The notes: generated from the letters alone by a model not told the origin. Positions 8,137 through 18,283 are shown, counted from the first letter of the stretch. The stretch is DNA of 64,000 nucleotides from Fundicoccus culcitae (GCF_024661895.1 NZ_CP102453.1:2232001-2296000); one strand, 5' to 3'. Numbers and translations: made by a program.

Positions 8137-8166
8137 ATCCCCCATCGATGGCAGTCGATGGGGGAT
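8137..8166 (-). promoter_or_regulatory. Perfect 12-bp hairpin with U-tract in the leader of the radC-like operon (candidate attenuator)
   Basis: A 12-bp perfect stem (left arm ATCCCCCATCGA, loop of 6) reads on the minus strand as a terminator, because the stem is followed by ATTTTTC. It lies between the likely promoter near 8220 and the ribosome site of the radC-like gene at 8104. It therefore sits in the leader of the operon, not at a gene end. That position suggests conditional termination or a transcription barrier. Confidence 0.6.
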
Positions 8167-8277
8167 AGTAATCCTTGAATGTGACAGGTTTCGGCTGTCT
8201 ATCATTCGACACTATAATATATGCTTAAAATGTTAAATAAATACAATCCTAAATGAGTTTAAGAAGATTACAAAAAC

Positions 8278-8305
8278 GTTACAAAAAGAGAGAGTATGCT
8301 ATAAT
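8278..8305 (+). promoter_or_regulatory. Likely promoter of the hsdMSR operon
   Basis: TATAAT at 8300-8305 is preceded by GTTACA at 8278-8283 with 16-bp spacing. Two direct copies of TTACAAAAA (around 8268 and 8279) overlap the -35 side and could bind a regulator. The start codon of hsdM is 63 bases downstream. Confidence 0.5.
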
Positions 8306-8367
8306 ATGCTTAATTTACTGAGTATAGTAAAAAAATATATAAGAATAAATCAAATGAGGTTTTTGAA

Positions 8368-10152
8368 ATGAATGAATCAATGAGAAGAGAATTGACAAGT
8401 ATAAATATAGCTGAAAAATCACAATTAATATGGAATATTGCTGATACATCATTGAGAGGACTCTACAAACCACATGAATACGGAGAAGTAATTCTTCCAA
8501 TGACTGTGATAAAACGCTTTCATGACATCTTGCTTCCAACAAGGGAAAAAGTCCTAGATGAAGTGGAGAAACGAAAAAATCTTGCTGTTAAGGAAGGATT
8601 CTTTAGACGTGCATCTGGGTATGTTTTCTATAATACAAGTCTATACACCTTTGAATCTCTTCTTACAGACTCAGAAAATATTGAAGCAAATTTTCGAGCT
8701 TATCTCAATGGATTCTCTGACAATGTGCAAGACATAATAGCACACTTTGAATTGGATACCCATATTACAAAACTTGCCAAATCAGATAGATTGTTTCAAG
8801 TTTTACAAGAATTTTCGACACCTAAAGGGTATATGGGAGCCGATAAGATTAGTTCAACAGATATGGGATATATTTTTGAAGACTTAGTTAAACGATTCTC
8901 TGAAAGTTACAACGAAGATGCAGGAGAGCACTTCACCTCCAGAGATATCATTTATTTGATGACAGACATCTTATTAGAGAATGAAAAAGTCAGCTTAGAA
9001 AGTGATGGAGTATCAAAGTCTGTCTATGATCAGACAATGGGAACGAGTCAAATGTTGACTGCCATGGAGGAAAGATTAAAGCTTCTAGATAGTGAAGCAA
9101 ATGTACAATTGTATGGTCAGGAAATCAATCCACAAACATTTGCAATTGCAAAATCAGATATGCTAATTCGCGGAGGCAGCCCCGATACAATGTTTTTAGG
9201 GAATACATTGACTGATGACAAATTTTCAGGCTTTAAGTTTGACTATGCGATTTCTAACCCTCCATTTGGGATTGACTGGAAAACTGCATATAAAAAAGTC
9301 AAAACTGAACATGACAAAGGTGCAGAAGGAAGATTTGAACCAGGACTACCAAGAAAATCTGATGGTCAATTACTTTTCATGTTAAATGGACTAAGCAAAT
9401 TAAAAGATACTGGTCGAATGGCAATTGTTCATAATGGTTCAGCCTTGTTCAGTGGATCAGCTGGAGGTGGCGAGAGTGAAATTCGACGTTATGTCATTGA
9501 AAATGATTGGCTAGAAGCTATTGTGCAATTACCAAATGATGTTTTCTATAATACAGGAATCACAACCTATATCTGGATTTTTTCTAAAACAAAAGAGCCT
9601 TTACGCGAAGGTAAGATACAATTGATTGATGCATCAAACATGTTTGAAAAGAGACGTAAGCCTATTGGGACTAAGCGGGTGGATTTGAGTGAACCATGTC
9701 GTGAAGTGATAGTTCAAGCATACGGAGAGTTTTTGAACAAAGAATACCGAATGGGAAATAAAACTGTTGATTCTAAAATCTTTGATAACGAAGATTTTGG
9801 TTCATACAAAGTGACTGTGGAATCACCACAAAAGGATGAATTCGGCAACCCTATTTTGAAAAAAGGTAAGCCAGTTGTTGACACTAGTTTAAGGGATACA
9901 GAAGACATACCACTAAAAGAGGATATTACAGAGTATTTTGAACGTGAAGTTAAACCATTTAATCCCGAAGCGTGGATAGATAAAAGTAAAACTAAAATTG
10001 GTTACGAAATACCTTTTACTCGTTTATTCTATAAATATGAGGCTCCAGAAAAAACAGAGGACATTGCAAAACGTATCTCAGAAATAGAGTCAAGAATTGT
10101 AAAGAGTTTTGAAGCCTTATCTGGTGAGGAGGTTGAAGTGGACGATGAGTAG
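8368..10152 (+). CDS. hsdM: Type I restriction-modification methylase subunit HsdM
   Basis: This is the modification subunit of a type I R-M system, an N6-adenine methyltransferase working as a M2S complex. The protein has 594 residues. The N-terminal HsdM helical domain is followed by the methylase domain, with SSTDMGYIFEDLVKRF and AGEHFTSRDI before the AdoMet region. The catalytic motif IV reads YAISNPPFGIDWK near residue 297. Start ATG 8368 has GAGG 8 bases upstream. Its last codons overlap hsdS. The operon is divergent from the radC-like operon. Type I R-M is a known SCC cargo and would mark and protect DNA carrying the cassette. Confidence 0.95.
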   Translation: MNESMRRELTSINIAEKSQLIWNIADTSLRGLYKPHEYGEVILPMTVIKRFHDILLPTREKVLDEVEKRKNLAVKEGFFRRASGYVFYNTSLYTFESLLTDSENIEANFRAYLNGFSDNVQDIIAHFELDTHITKLAKSDRLFQVLQEFSTPKGYMGADKISSTDMGYIFEDLVKRFSESYNEDAGEHFTSRDIIYLMTDILLENEKVSLESDGVSKSVYDQTMGTSQMLTAMEERLKLLDSEANVQLYGQEINPQTFAIAKSDMLIRGGSPDTMFLGNTLTDDKFSGFKFDYAISNPPFGIDWKTAYKKVKTEHDKGAEGRFEPGLPRKSDGQLLFMLNGLSKLKDTGRMAIVHNGSALFSGSAGGGESEIRRYVIENDWLEAIVQLPNDVFYNTGITTYIWIFSKTKEPLREGKIQLIDASNMFEKRRKPIGTKRVDLSEPCREVIVQAYGEFLNKEYRMGNKTVDSKIFDNEDFGSYKVTVESPQKDEFGNPILKKGKPVVDTSLRDTEDIPLKEDITEYFEREVKPFNPEAWIDKSKTKIGYEIPFTRLFYKYEAPEKTEDIAKRISEIESRIVKSFEALSGEEVEVDDE

Positions 10153-11368
10153 ACCAATGAAAGACAGTTATGTGGAATGGATAGGTTTTATACCAACTAA
10201 TTGGAATGTGCAACGGTTAAAATTTCTTAGTAGCATAAAAACGGGAAATAAAGATACTATTGATAAAGTCGATGAGGCAGAGTTTCCTTTTTTTGTTAGA
10301 TCACCTAAAGTTGAGAGAATTGATAGTTATTCATTTGATGGAGAGGCAATTCTTACAGCAGGAGACGGCGTGGGGGCGGGGAAAGTTTTTCACTATGCTA
10401 ACGGTAAATTCAATTATCATCAACGTGTTTATAATATACATAATTTTAAAAATATAAACGGTATTTTTTTATATTACTATATGAAAGTTAATTTTATAAA
10501 AGAAGTAGAGAAAGGTACAGCTAAATCGACTGTTGATTCAATTCGGTTACACATGCTACAGAATTTTTCGGTTTGCTTACCTCCAATAGAAGAACAACAA
10601 AGAATTGTATCTTTTCTTGACGAAAAAGTTACTCACATCGATAGCATACTAGCAGACACTAAAGAGTCAATTGAAGCACTAAAATCATACAAACAGTCCC
10701 TCATTACTGAGACTGTAACAAAAGGATTAGATGCTAATGTGGAGATGAAAGATAGTGGAATTGAATGGATTGGTTTGATACCTACACATTGGAATTCAGC
10801 ATTGCTCAGTCAATACTTTAAACAAGTAAAGAATAAAAATAAAGAATTAATTGAAACTAATTTATTATCACTCTCTTATGGGAAAATAATTCAAAAAGAT
10901 ATCAATACCACAGATGGACTTTTACCAAGTAATTTTGAAGGGTACAATATCATTCAAGATAATGACATTGTACTACGAATGACTGACCTTCAAAACGATA
11001 AAACAAGTTTACGTGTAGGATATTCTAATCAGGACGGTATAATTACATCAGCATATATAACTGTTAGGCCATATAATACAATTCATAGTCATTATGTTTA
11101 TTTTTTCTTACATTCATTTGATATTTATAAAGGGTTCTATGGTATGGGCTCAGGAGTCCGACAAAATGTGACATTTGAAATACTAAAAAAATTAGAGATA
11201 CTTTTACCACCATTAAATGAGCAGAAGATGATAGTAGAGTATATTGAAAATAAAATTCTAGTAATTGATGAGTTAATAAATGATAAAGAATCATTAATAA
11301 AGGAGATAGAATCTTATAAAAAATCTTTCATCTATGAATACGTCACTGGAAAGAAGGAAGTGAAGTAA
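10145..11368 (+). CDS. hsdS: Type I restriction-modification specificity subunit HsdS
   Basis: This subunit determines the bipartite recognition sequence through two target-recognition domains. The 407-residue protein shows the repeated architecture clearly: KDSYVEWIGFIPTNW opens the first half and KDSGIEWIGLIPTHW the second. Each half ends in a conserved helix (LPPIEEQQRIVSFLDEK and LPPLNEQKMIVEYIENK). I chose ATG 10145, which overlaps the hsdM stop as ATGAGTAG; ATG 10157 is an alternative. The first domain carries a glycine-rich DGVGAGKVF stretch typical of HsdS. The recognised DNA word cannot be deduced from the sequence. Confidence 0.93.
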   Translation: MSRPMKDSYVEWIGFIPTNWNVQRLKFLSSIKTGNKDTIDKVDEAEFPFFVRSPKVERIDSYSFDGEAILTAGDGVGAGKVFHYANGKFNYHQRVYNIHNFKNINGIFLYYYMKVNFIKEVEKGTAKSTVDSIRLHMLQNFSVCLPPIEEQQRIVSFLDEKVTHIDSILADTKESIEALKSYKQSLITETVTKGLDANVEMKDSGIEWIGLIPTHWNSALLSQYFKQVKNKNKELIETNLLSLSYGKIIQKDINTTDGLLPSNFEGYNIIQDNDIVLRMTDLQNDKTSLRVGYSNQDGIITSAYITVRPYNTIHSHYVYFFLHSFDIYKGFYGMGSGVRQNVTFEILKKLEILLPPLNEQKMIVEYIENKILVIDELINDKESLIKEIESYKKSFIYEYVTGKKEVK

Positions 11369-14300
11369 TGGCAATCACAAATACTCGTGAAGTACAATTT
11401 GAATCTGATATTGAACATTATTTGATAAATAAAGGTGGGTACACAAAAGGAAATCAGTCAACCTATGATAAAGATTTGGCAATGGATGTTGAAAAGCTTG
11501 CTTCTTTTCTTGAAGATACACAGTCAAAAGAATGGCGAAAGTATCTCAGGATATACGGAGACGATGCAATCTACCAATTGGGAAAACGTGTGAATGATAT
11601 GATTGACCAATACGGTCTGTTACATGTTTTAAGGTCAGAAGTGACTGATCGTGGGTGTCGATTTAAGCTTATAGCATTCAAGCCAGAGTCAACACTAAAT
11701 ACAGAAACAATGAGAATGTACGAAGCAAATCGAATTGAAGTCATCCGACAGTTTTCTTATGAAAAAGAGCGGAACTATACATTGGATATGGTGTTGTCAA
11801 TCAATGGAATCCCTATGGTTGCTTTAGAACTTAAAAACCAACTGACTGGACAATCTGTGGATGATGCAAAAACTCAGTACATTAGAAATAGGAATCCTAG
11901 AGAAAAGTGTTTTCAATTCAATAAACGCTTCTTGGTCTACTTTGCTGTAGATTTGTACGAGGCATGGATGACAACTAAGCTAGCAAAAGAAAAAACATAC
12001 TTTCTTCCATTTAACCAAGGATCTAATGGAGCTGGGAATGTTGGAGGTAAGGGGAACCCATCAAATTCTGATGGCTATGCCACATCCTATCTTTGGGAAA
12101 ACATTCTAAAAAAAGATAGTCTGTTAGCAATTCTACAACGATTTTTACATTTGGATGTAGATGAAAAAACCAAGAAACAGAGTCTCATCTTTCCTAGATA
12201 CCATCAATGGGATTTGGTCACAAAGCTTTCTGCTGATGTAAAAGCAAATGGAGCTGGGAAGAACTATCTAGCTCAACACTCTACAGGTTCAGGAAAAAGC
12301 TACAGTATCACTTGGCTAGCCTACCGACTATCTACATTGCATGATGAATTGAATCAATCTGTCTTCAATACTGTCATCATTGTTACTGATCGCCGAGTCC
12401 TAGACCAACAACTTCAAAAAGATATCATGAGTTTTGACCATACTCCAGGAGTTGTTGAAACCATTGATGAGAAAAAATCATCAAAAGACCTAAGAGATGC
12501 TATCAATGATGGACGAAGAATCATCATAACTACCTTGCAAAAGTTTCCAGTCATTTACAAAGAAGTTGAAAACACGCAAGGGAAAAAATTTGCAGTAATT
12601 GTCGATGAGGCTCATTCTTCTCAAACTGGTAGTAGTGCCCAAAAGCTAAAGGTTGCACTTGGTGATAAGACAGAAGCATTGCGTCAATTTGCTGAAATAG
12701 AAGAGCTAGAAGAAGAGGAACTGATAGACGAAGAGGACTTCATCGTTCAAGAAATGTTGGCGCACGGAAAACACAGTAACATGAGTTTCTTTGCATTTAC
12801 AGCAACACCAAAACCTCAGACAATTGAGATGTTTGAAACACCTCGTACTGACGGTGGGTATCGTCCGTTCCACATATATAGTATGAGACAAGCGATTGAA
12901 GAAGGGTTCATTTTGGATGTCCTAGAAAACTATATGACCTATGAAACAAGTTACCAAATTGCGAAAGCAACAGAGGACAACCCTGAGATCCCAGTGACTC
13001 AAGGTGTAAAAGCTATTCGAAGGTTTCAATCCATGCATCCTTTCAATTTACGACAAAAAACAATCGTCATGGTTGAGCAGTTCAGAGAAATTACAGCAAA
13101 AAAAATAAATGGACAAGCTAAAGCGATGCTAGTAACCTCTAGTCGACTTCATGCAGTTCGGTATTACTATGAGTTTAAAGACTATATAAAGGAACAGGGT
13201 TACGACAATCTCGATGTTTTGGTTGCCTTCACGGGTGTTGTCAATGATGCGGAAAGAGAATACAGTGAGGCTAGTATCAATAAAACTAAAGATGGCAGAC
13301 CTATTTCTGAGAGACAACTTCCTAATGAATTTGATACGGATAATTTCAACATGCTAATTGTTGCTGAAAAGTACCAAACTGGATTTAACCAGCCTAAGCT
13401 ACATACGATGTTCATTGACAAGAAACTAAAAGGCGTCAAAGCAGTACAGACACTTTCTCGATTAAATAGAACTACATCAGGTAAGACAGACACATTTATA
13501 TTAGATTTTGCTAATAAAGCTGAGGACATTCAAGAAGCCTTTAAGCCATACTTTGATGCAACAGAACTAAGTGAACCAATTGATGTCAATATGGTATACG
13601 ATATGCAACAAAGAATAAGAGCCAAATACCTATACAATGATTCCGACATCGACAAGTTCATCAAAATTTACTATAAAGAAGGTCGACAGACAAATACTGA
13701 TCTGGGGAGGATGACAAGTCTTTTTAAACCGATACTAGAAAGATACCAAGATTTAGGGGAAGAGGAACAGTATCAATTTAGAGTCGGATTACGTAAGTTC
13801 ATCAAGTGGTATGGATATATCACTCAAATTACAAGAATATTTGATGGGGAACTACACAAAGAATTCATTTTCGCCAAGTATCTTGAAAAGTTCATTCCGA
13901 AGGTAGATAGGGAGAATGTAGATTTAGACGGTATCATTCAACTGGAGTACTACAATTTAAAAGAGAGTTTCAAAGGAGATATTTCCATCAAGGAGAACGA
14001 TGGGGCATACGAATTAACTCAAGTAAAAGGAAACACAGACCCAATGAAACCAGAAGAGCTAAGTGATACATTAGATAGTATTATTAATGGGATCAATAAA
14101 GAGTATCCAGGAGTGGTCTCAGAAGAGAATAGGGTAATTCTTGAAGATTTGGTTTCTGTAATTAATGAAGAAAATAAGCAACTAGAACGTTCTGCTAAAA
14201 CTAATGACTTCAAAATGTTCTTAGATACGTTTCAACCAATCTTTGATGACAAGACCATAGAGCAATACGACAAGACAATTGAGACTCATGACAAAAAAAT

Positions 14301-14403
14301 GAAAGCATATGAGAAAATTTTTCAAGACCCAGAGCTATACCATGCTGTTAGGATAGTATTAGCGAAAGAAGCGTACAAGAAGTATCGAAGTGTAGTGCTG
14401 TAA
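11368..14403 (+). CDS. hsdR: Type I restriction-modification endonuclease subunit HsdR
   Basis: The 1011-residue motor and nuclease subunit translocates and cuts unmodified DNA. The N-terminal PD-(D/E)XK nuclease is visible as LDMVLSINGIPMVALELKN near 135-155. The SF2 helicase core follows, with Walker A HSTGSGKSYS near 305, DEAH at about 412 (VIVDEAHSSQTG), motif III FFAFTATPKP and motif VI TLSRLNRT. The start overlaps the hsdS stop by one base (TAATG). Full length with no interruption, so the system looks functional, in contrast to the decayed cargo further right. Confidence 0.95.
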   Translation: MAITNTREVQFESDIEHYLINKGGYTKGNQSTYDKDLAMDVEKLASFLEDTQSKEWRKYLRIYGDDAIYQLGKRVNDMIDQYGLLHVLRSEVTDRGCRFKLIAFKPESTLNTETMRMYEANRIEVIRQFSYEKERNYTLDMVLSINGIPMVALELKNQLTGQSVDDAKTQYIRNRNPREKCFQFNKRFLVYFAVDLYEAWMTTKLAKEKTYFLPFNQGSNGAGNVGGKGNPSNSDGYATSYLWENILKKDSLLAILQRFLHLDVDEKTKKQSLIFPRYHQWDLVTKLSADVKANGAGKNYLAQHSTGSGKSYSITWLAYRLSTLHDELNQSVFNTVIIVTDRRVLDQQLQKDIMSFDHTPGVVETIDEKKSSKDLRDAINDGRRIIITTLQKFPVIYKEVENTQGKKFAVIVDEAHSSQTGSSAQKLKVALGDKTEALRQFAEIEELEEEELIDEEDFIVQEMLAHGKHSNMSFFAFTATPKPQTIEMFETPRTDGGYRPFHIYSMRQAIEEGFILDVLENYMTYETSYQIAKATEDNPEIPVTQGVKAIRRFQSMHPFNLRQKTIVMVEQFREITAKKINGQAKAMLVTSSRLHAVRYYYEFKDYIKEQGYDNLDVLVAFTGVVNDAEREYSEASINKTKDGRPISERQLPNEFDTDNFNMLIVAEKYQTGFNQPKLHTMFIDKKLKGVKAVQTLSRLNRTTSGKTDTFILDFANKAEDIQEAFKPYFDATELSEPIDVNMVYDMQQRIRAKYLYNDSDIDKFIKIYYKEGRQTNTDLGRMTSLFKPILERYQDLGEEEQYQFRVGLRKFIKWYGYITQITRIFDGELHKEFIFAKYLEKFIPKVDRENVDLDGIIQLEYYNLKESFKGDISIKENDGAYELTQVKGNTDPMKPEELSDTLDSIINGINKEYPGVVSEENRVILEDLVSVINEENKQLERSAKTNDFKMFLDTFQPIFDDKTIEQYDKTIETHDKKMKAYEKIFQDPELYHAVRIVLAKEAYKKYRSVVL

Positions 14404-14526
14404 AATTTTATTTGTCCTAATTTGGATCTAATATCTTCTATTCATAACCTTATCTAAAAAAGATAGCTAGACTTTCTGATGAATATTTGCTAACTTTTAA
14501 GTAAATAAGATAAGGAAGTGATTAAT

Positions 14527-14838
14527 GTGAGTAGTGGAGAGAAATTTAAAGCTATAGTAAAAGAACATGAAATGTATCATGATTTAGTTGATACCGATGT
14601 TGATGAAGAGAATGGTGAGAAAGTCGACACAATGATTTTTCAGCTTGTTGAAGTAGTTGAGGGACATCATGAATACGATGAAGCCGAGGACATGATTCAT
14701 GTGTCAATGGAACGATTAGAAGAGTTATATGATGAGCCAATCAATGATTCAGCTAGATACCTAGCAGTGCTTTCTAATGAGTATATAGAGGAAATAGGAA
14801 TGTACGATTTACATCTATATTCCTTAGAAGAAATTTAA
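14527..14838 (+). CDS. Uncharacterised 103-residue acidic protein after hsdR
   Basis: A very acidic small protein (many Glu and Asp, for example DLVDTDVDEENGEKVDT) with no signal peptide or membrane segment. I chose GTG 14527, about 10 bases after AAGGA; a GTG at 14518 is possible. It follows hsdR by 123 bases and is closed by a terminator. High acidity and proximity to a restriction operon would fit a DNA-mimic-like or restriction-modulating protein, but that is speculation. I recognise no family. Confidence 0.6.
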   Translation: MSSGEKFKAIVKEHEMYHDLVDTDVDEENGEKVDTMIFQLVEVVEGHHEYDEAEDMIHVSMERLEELYDEPINDSARYLAVLSNEYIEEIGMYDLHLYSLEEI

Positions 14839-14856
14839 ATAATAACTAACTAGAAG

Positions 14857-14908
14857 AATCTCAAAAGTCTTTGCTCTGTTTGTGAGAAAGATTGATGAGA
14901 TTTTTTTT
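14857..14908 (+). terminator. Terminator closing the hsd segment
   Basis: AATCTCA at 14857-14863 pairs with TGAGATT at 14896-14902, followed by a run of T. It lies immediately before the first 63-bp repeat. Confidence 0.55.
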
Positions 14909-14916
14909 GCTAAGTC

Positions 14917-14979
14917 ATACCAAAATAGATAATAGAATTTATTAGCTATCGATGGTACGGACATAGTTATCATAAATAG
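14917..14979 (+). repeat. 63-bp repeat copy 1, candidate cassette attachment scar (rlmH 3'-end-like)
   Basis: First of three copies of a ~63-bp element in the same orientation. Read in frame it gives EFISYRWYGHSYHK and a stop (TAG at 14977). The ending YHK-stop is that of RlmH, whose gene end is the SCC attachment site in staphylococci. The last 13 bases TTATCATAAATAG are close to the end of the staphylococcal core. There is no upstream rlmH reading frame, so this would be a scar or secondary site. It shares the block GAATTTATT...ATCGATG with the other two copies. Confidence 0.6.
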
Positions 14980-15105
14980 GTGGTCCTTTTAGGAGAGAAT
15001 CCGGGAAAGAACAGCTATCAATAAGAACTTCAGAAGTAAGCAAATGCCCAATTTATAACATCATACTGTTAACCTGATAATTTGCTATAGGAAGGGGGAG
15101 AAAGA

Positions 15106-16520
15106 ATGACAACTGTGATGTGGTTTCGGCGTGATTTAAGAATGGTTGATAATAAAGCTTTGGCCAGGGCATTTCAGGATAGTGAGGATGTTCTGTGTGT
15201 GTTTCATTTGAACCCCGAACAACTAACTCAAGAATATTCTTCTAGCCAGTCTGCCTTTCTTCAAAGTGTCGAACACTTACGACAAAGTTTAGCCAAAGAA
15301 GGCATTCAACTCTACCTTCTCTATGGAGAACTAGAAGAATCTTTTGATCAATTAAGACAAGTCTTACCTAATTGGACGGATGTTTATTTCAATTATGATG
15401 AAGCCGGGTATGGGCGATTACGCGACCAACGGGCTGCGACTTATTTCAGAACTCATGGTATTAAAATTCACGCCTTTCAAGATCATTACTTGCATGGAAG
15501 TCAAGATGTGAAGAATCAATTTGGTAAGACATACAAAGTTTTTACACCTTATTATCGAGTTTGGCGAGCTTTACCCAAAGAAAAGCCGGTTTCGGTTGAT
15601 TTATCTTTTGCTCGAACCATCGAACTAAATCAAGATCCAGAGACTTTGAAAATATTCAACCGCTTATGGGAACCATTATCTTTCTATCATCCAGGCACTG
15701 AAGTGGCGCTCACGAAATTAGATTCGTTCATCGCGGATAAATTAGAAAATTATCAAGTTCAGCGCGATTATCCCAGTATTAATGGAACTAGCCAATTATC
15801 TTCGCATTTACGCACAGGTGAAATCTCGATTCGCATGGTATTTGACGCGGTTATTCATTACATCCCTTCCGATGCGCAAGAAACCTTTATTAAAGAATTG
15901 GCTTGGCGTGATTTTTATAACATGGTCTATGTAGAGAACCCGAGGCAGAAGGAGAAGCCATTCAGAGTCAATACAAGGACCTAGAGTGGGATAACAACCT
16001 TGACCTATTCAACCTATGGAAGAAAGGTGAGACTGGATTTCCTATTGTGGATGCAGCTATGCGCCAATTAAACACAACCGGTTGGATGCATAATCGTCTT
16101 AGAATGATTACGGCGTCCTTCTTAACCAAGGACTTGTTGATTGATTGGCGGTGGGGAGAACGCTATTTCCAACAAATGCTGATAGATTACGATCCAGCAA
16201 GTAATATTGTTGGATGGCAATGGGTAGCTTCTACGGGGACCGATGCAGCGCCTTATTTCAGAATTTTCAACCCGACTACTCAATCTAAACGGTATGACCC
16301 AGAAGGTGAGTTCATCAAACACTATCTACCTTAACTAGCTGATGTTCCTAAAAAATGGCTGCATGAGCCGGCCCGTATGCCATTAAACATTCAAGAAACG
16401 TCTCATTGCATCATAGGGCAGGACTACCCAGTACCGATAGTAGACCATAAGATTCAACGCCAAATTGCCATCAAAAGATATAAAGCAGCTAGCAAATCAG
16501 AAGATAATTTTATCAGTTAG
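15106..16520 (+). pseudogene. phr: Deoxyribodipyrimidine photolyase, broken by a frameshift and a nonsense codon
   Basis: Photolyases reverse UV-induced cyclobutane pyrimidine dimers using light and FAD. The start reads MTTVMWFRRDLRMVDNKAL, the family signature. ELAWRDFYNMVYVENP follows, and then the frame is lost near 15940-15950: the next expected residues (QYKDLEW...TGFPIVDAAMRQLNTTGWMHNR) are read in the +1 frame. The second part ends at an in-frame TAA (16332) where EGEFIKHYLP-ELADVP would be expected. The rest, to TAG 16518, still encodes recognisable sequence (WLHEPARMPL, DYPVPIVDH). Two independent lesions argue for true decay. The intact gene would be about 471 residues. Confidence 0.9.
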
Positions 16521-16676
16521 CCACCATTATGTCTGTTTTAGCTTGCGAGTTTCACAAGAGTTATCTCTACTGCTCTTTGTCAGTGCCATTGGAATTGGGG
16601 AGTATGGTAGAAAAAAGCGTTTATCAGCACCTTATTACTTGGAAGGATTAAGGATTAAAAGTTAGTACATCAAGAT

Positions 16677-16760
16677 AAAAAAGCACTCTGATATAGTGGA
16701 GCGAGACCTAAACCCCGACAAGGATTTAGGATCACAACACATCATCTGGAGTGCCTTTTT
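16677..16760. terminator. Structured bidirectional terminator between photolyase remnant and multicopper oxidase
   Basis: AAAAAAGCACTC (16677-16688) and GAGTGCCTTTTT (16749-16760) are inverted, enclosing an inner hairpin CCTAAA/TTTAGG (16707-16730). A-runs and T-runs at both ends make it suitable for termination of the two convergent genes. It could equally be a small palindromic repeat. Confidence 0.55.
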
Positions 16761-16822
16761 ATTGAGCTATTTAGCTTTAGGTTGTGAGATTTAGAAATCA
16801 AACTTTCCACTTTGCTTAGATT

Positions 16823-18283
16823 CTATTCTACTAAGATTTGGCCCATCATACCAGTGTCTTCATGTTCTAGAAGGTGACAGTGATACATGAAGAGGCCTTT
16901 TTCTGGAAAGTCAACTTCAATTTGGACGCTCTCACCAGGATAAAGAGCAATGGTATCTTTCCAACCTCGTTCATTTTCAGGAGGGATTGCGCCATTTCGG
17001 TTTAGCACTTTGAATTGAAGACCGTGAAGATGGAAGGGATGAATCATACCACCCATCATGTGTCGTGTATTTTCTATTTCCCAGACCTCTTTTTCTCCTA
17101 CTTTTGCTTGCAAATCGATTCGGTCCATGTCAAATTGTTTGCCGTCAATCGTGACCATATTCCCCATTCCACTAAAAGTCATCTTTTTATCCGGGGATAC
17201 CTCATCAGCTGTATGAGTGATGGTATTCATCGTAGTTGGTAAAGGTACATCTTCTTCGGTACTTTCTTCGGTCACATTAAGCGTTAGAACGGGGACATCA
17301 CCTGTCATTAATTGAATGGTGTCTCCCATAGTATAGCTGCTGAGATCAACAATAATCTCCGCTCGTTCCCCCGGAACAAGTTGCAAGCTTTCCATTGGGA
17401 TAGGTTCATTCAGGAATCCACCATCCGAAGTAATCTGGTAGAAACTAGTGTCATCAGACAGATGAAATTGGTAGTTGCGGGCATTGGATCCATTAAGGAG
17501 ACGCAGCCGGATTTTCTCATTCTTAACGTCTACATAAGGGTTAATGGTTCCGTTTATAACCAAGGTATCCCCATAAGTTCCGTCAGGACTATAAGCAGTG
17601 GAATAATTGAGCTGATTATTTTCATCGAAGAGGCGGTCTTGGATGATAACCGGAAAATCATTGATGCCATATTCCTTAGGAATCGCCAAAGAGTCTGAAT
17701 GATCGTCTTCGATATAAATTAGACCCGCCAAGCCATAATAAACCTGTTCTGCTGTTTCACCGTGGGGATGAGGATGAAACCAGAGGGTTGCCGCTTCCTG
17801 ATTAACCGTGAATTCTAAATTGACGCTTTGATTGGGAGCAATAGGCGAATGTGGTCCACCATCTACATTCGATGGTACTTCCAAACCGTGCCAATGAAAG
17901 GAAGTAGCCGTATCCAATTCATTTTCAGTTTGAATGGAAACCTGTTGACCGGTTCTTAGGTGAATGATTGGTCCTAAGATAGAGCCGTTATAACCATAGC
18001 TTTGGGTGGCTGCCCCTTCTTTTAATTGTGTATTGCCTTGCTGTGCGGTAATAGTATAAGAAATCTCTCCATCTGGGTTGGTTACACCTTCAAGAATAGA
18101 AGGAAGATTTAGTTTATTCGATGGCTCGTTTGACGGCGCTAATTCGGTCGTGACCTCACCGTTCATGTTCATCATGCCCATTCCCGATATTTGTCCAGCT
18201 TGATTGGGGAAAAAAATAAAAGAGATAGTAGCAAACAACAGTAAGACAATCCCTAAACGTATAACGTTAACTTGCTTCTTCAA
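16823..18283 (-). CDS. mco: Multicopper oxidase (exported, copper detoxification)
   Basis: The 486-residue enzyme should oxidise Cu(I) or other substrates outside the membrane and reduce oxygen to water. An N-terminal hydrophobic segment (residues about 8-22, IRLGIVLLLFATISFIFF) is a signal peptide or anchor. All copper motifs are present: FHWHGLEV, LWFHPHPHGETAEQ, MIHPFHLHGLQF and MYHCHLLEHEDTGMM with the type-1 Cys, His and axial Met. A Met-rich GMGMMNMNG follows the signal, as in copper-handling oxidases. The start is TTG 18283 behind GGAGGAG. In some staphylococci an mco gene sits beside copB on SCC-type cassettes; the same association occurs here. Confidence 0.93.
   Translation of the reverse strand: MKKQVNVIRLGIVLLLFATISFIFFPNQAGQISGMGMMNMNGEVTTELAPSNEPSNKLNLPSILEGVTNPDGEISYTITAQQGNTQLKEGAATQSYGYNGSILGPIIHLRTGQQVSIQTENELDTATSFHWHGLEVPSNVDGGPHSPIAPNQSVNLEFTVNQEAATLWFHPHPHGETAEQVYYGLAGLIYIEDDHSDSLAIPKEYGINDFPVIIQDRLFDENNQLNYSTAYSPDGTYGDTLVINGTINPYVDVKNEKIRLRLLNGSNARNYQFHLSDDTSFYQITSDGGFLNEPIPMESLQLVPGERAEIIVDLSSYTMGDTIQLMTGDVPVLTLNVTEESTEEDVPLPTTMNTITHTADEVSPDKKMTFSGMGNMVTIDGKQFDMDRIDLQAKVGEKEVWEIENTRHMMGGMIHPFHLHGLQFKVLNRNGAIPPENERGWKDTIALYPGESVQIEVDFPEKGLFMYHCHLLEHEDTGMMGQILVE

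Noticed and set aside
10016..10213. Short minus-strand frames within the hsd genes
   Set aside because: Antisense shadows of intact hsdM, hsdS and hsdR.
16465..16665. 66-codon frame after the photolyase remnant
   Set aside because: Overlaps the end of the recognisable photolyase remnant in another frame and has no similarity or ribosome site.
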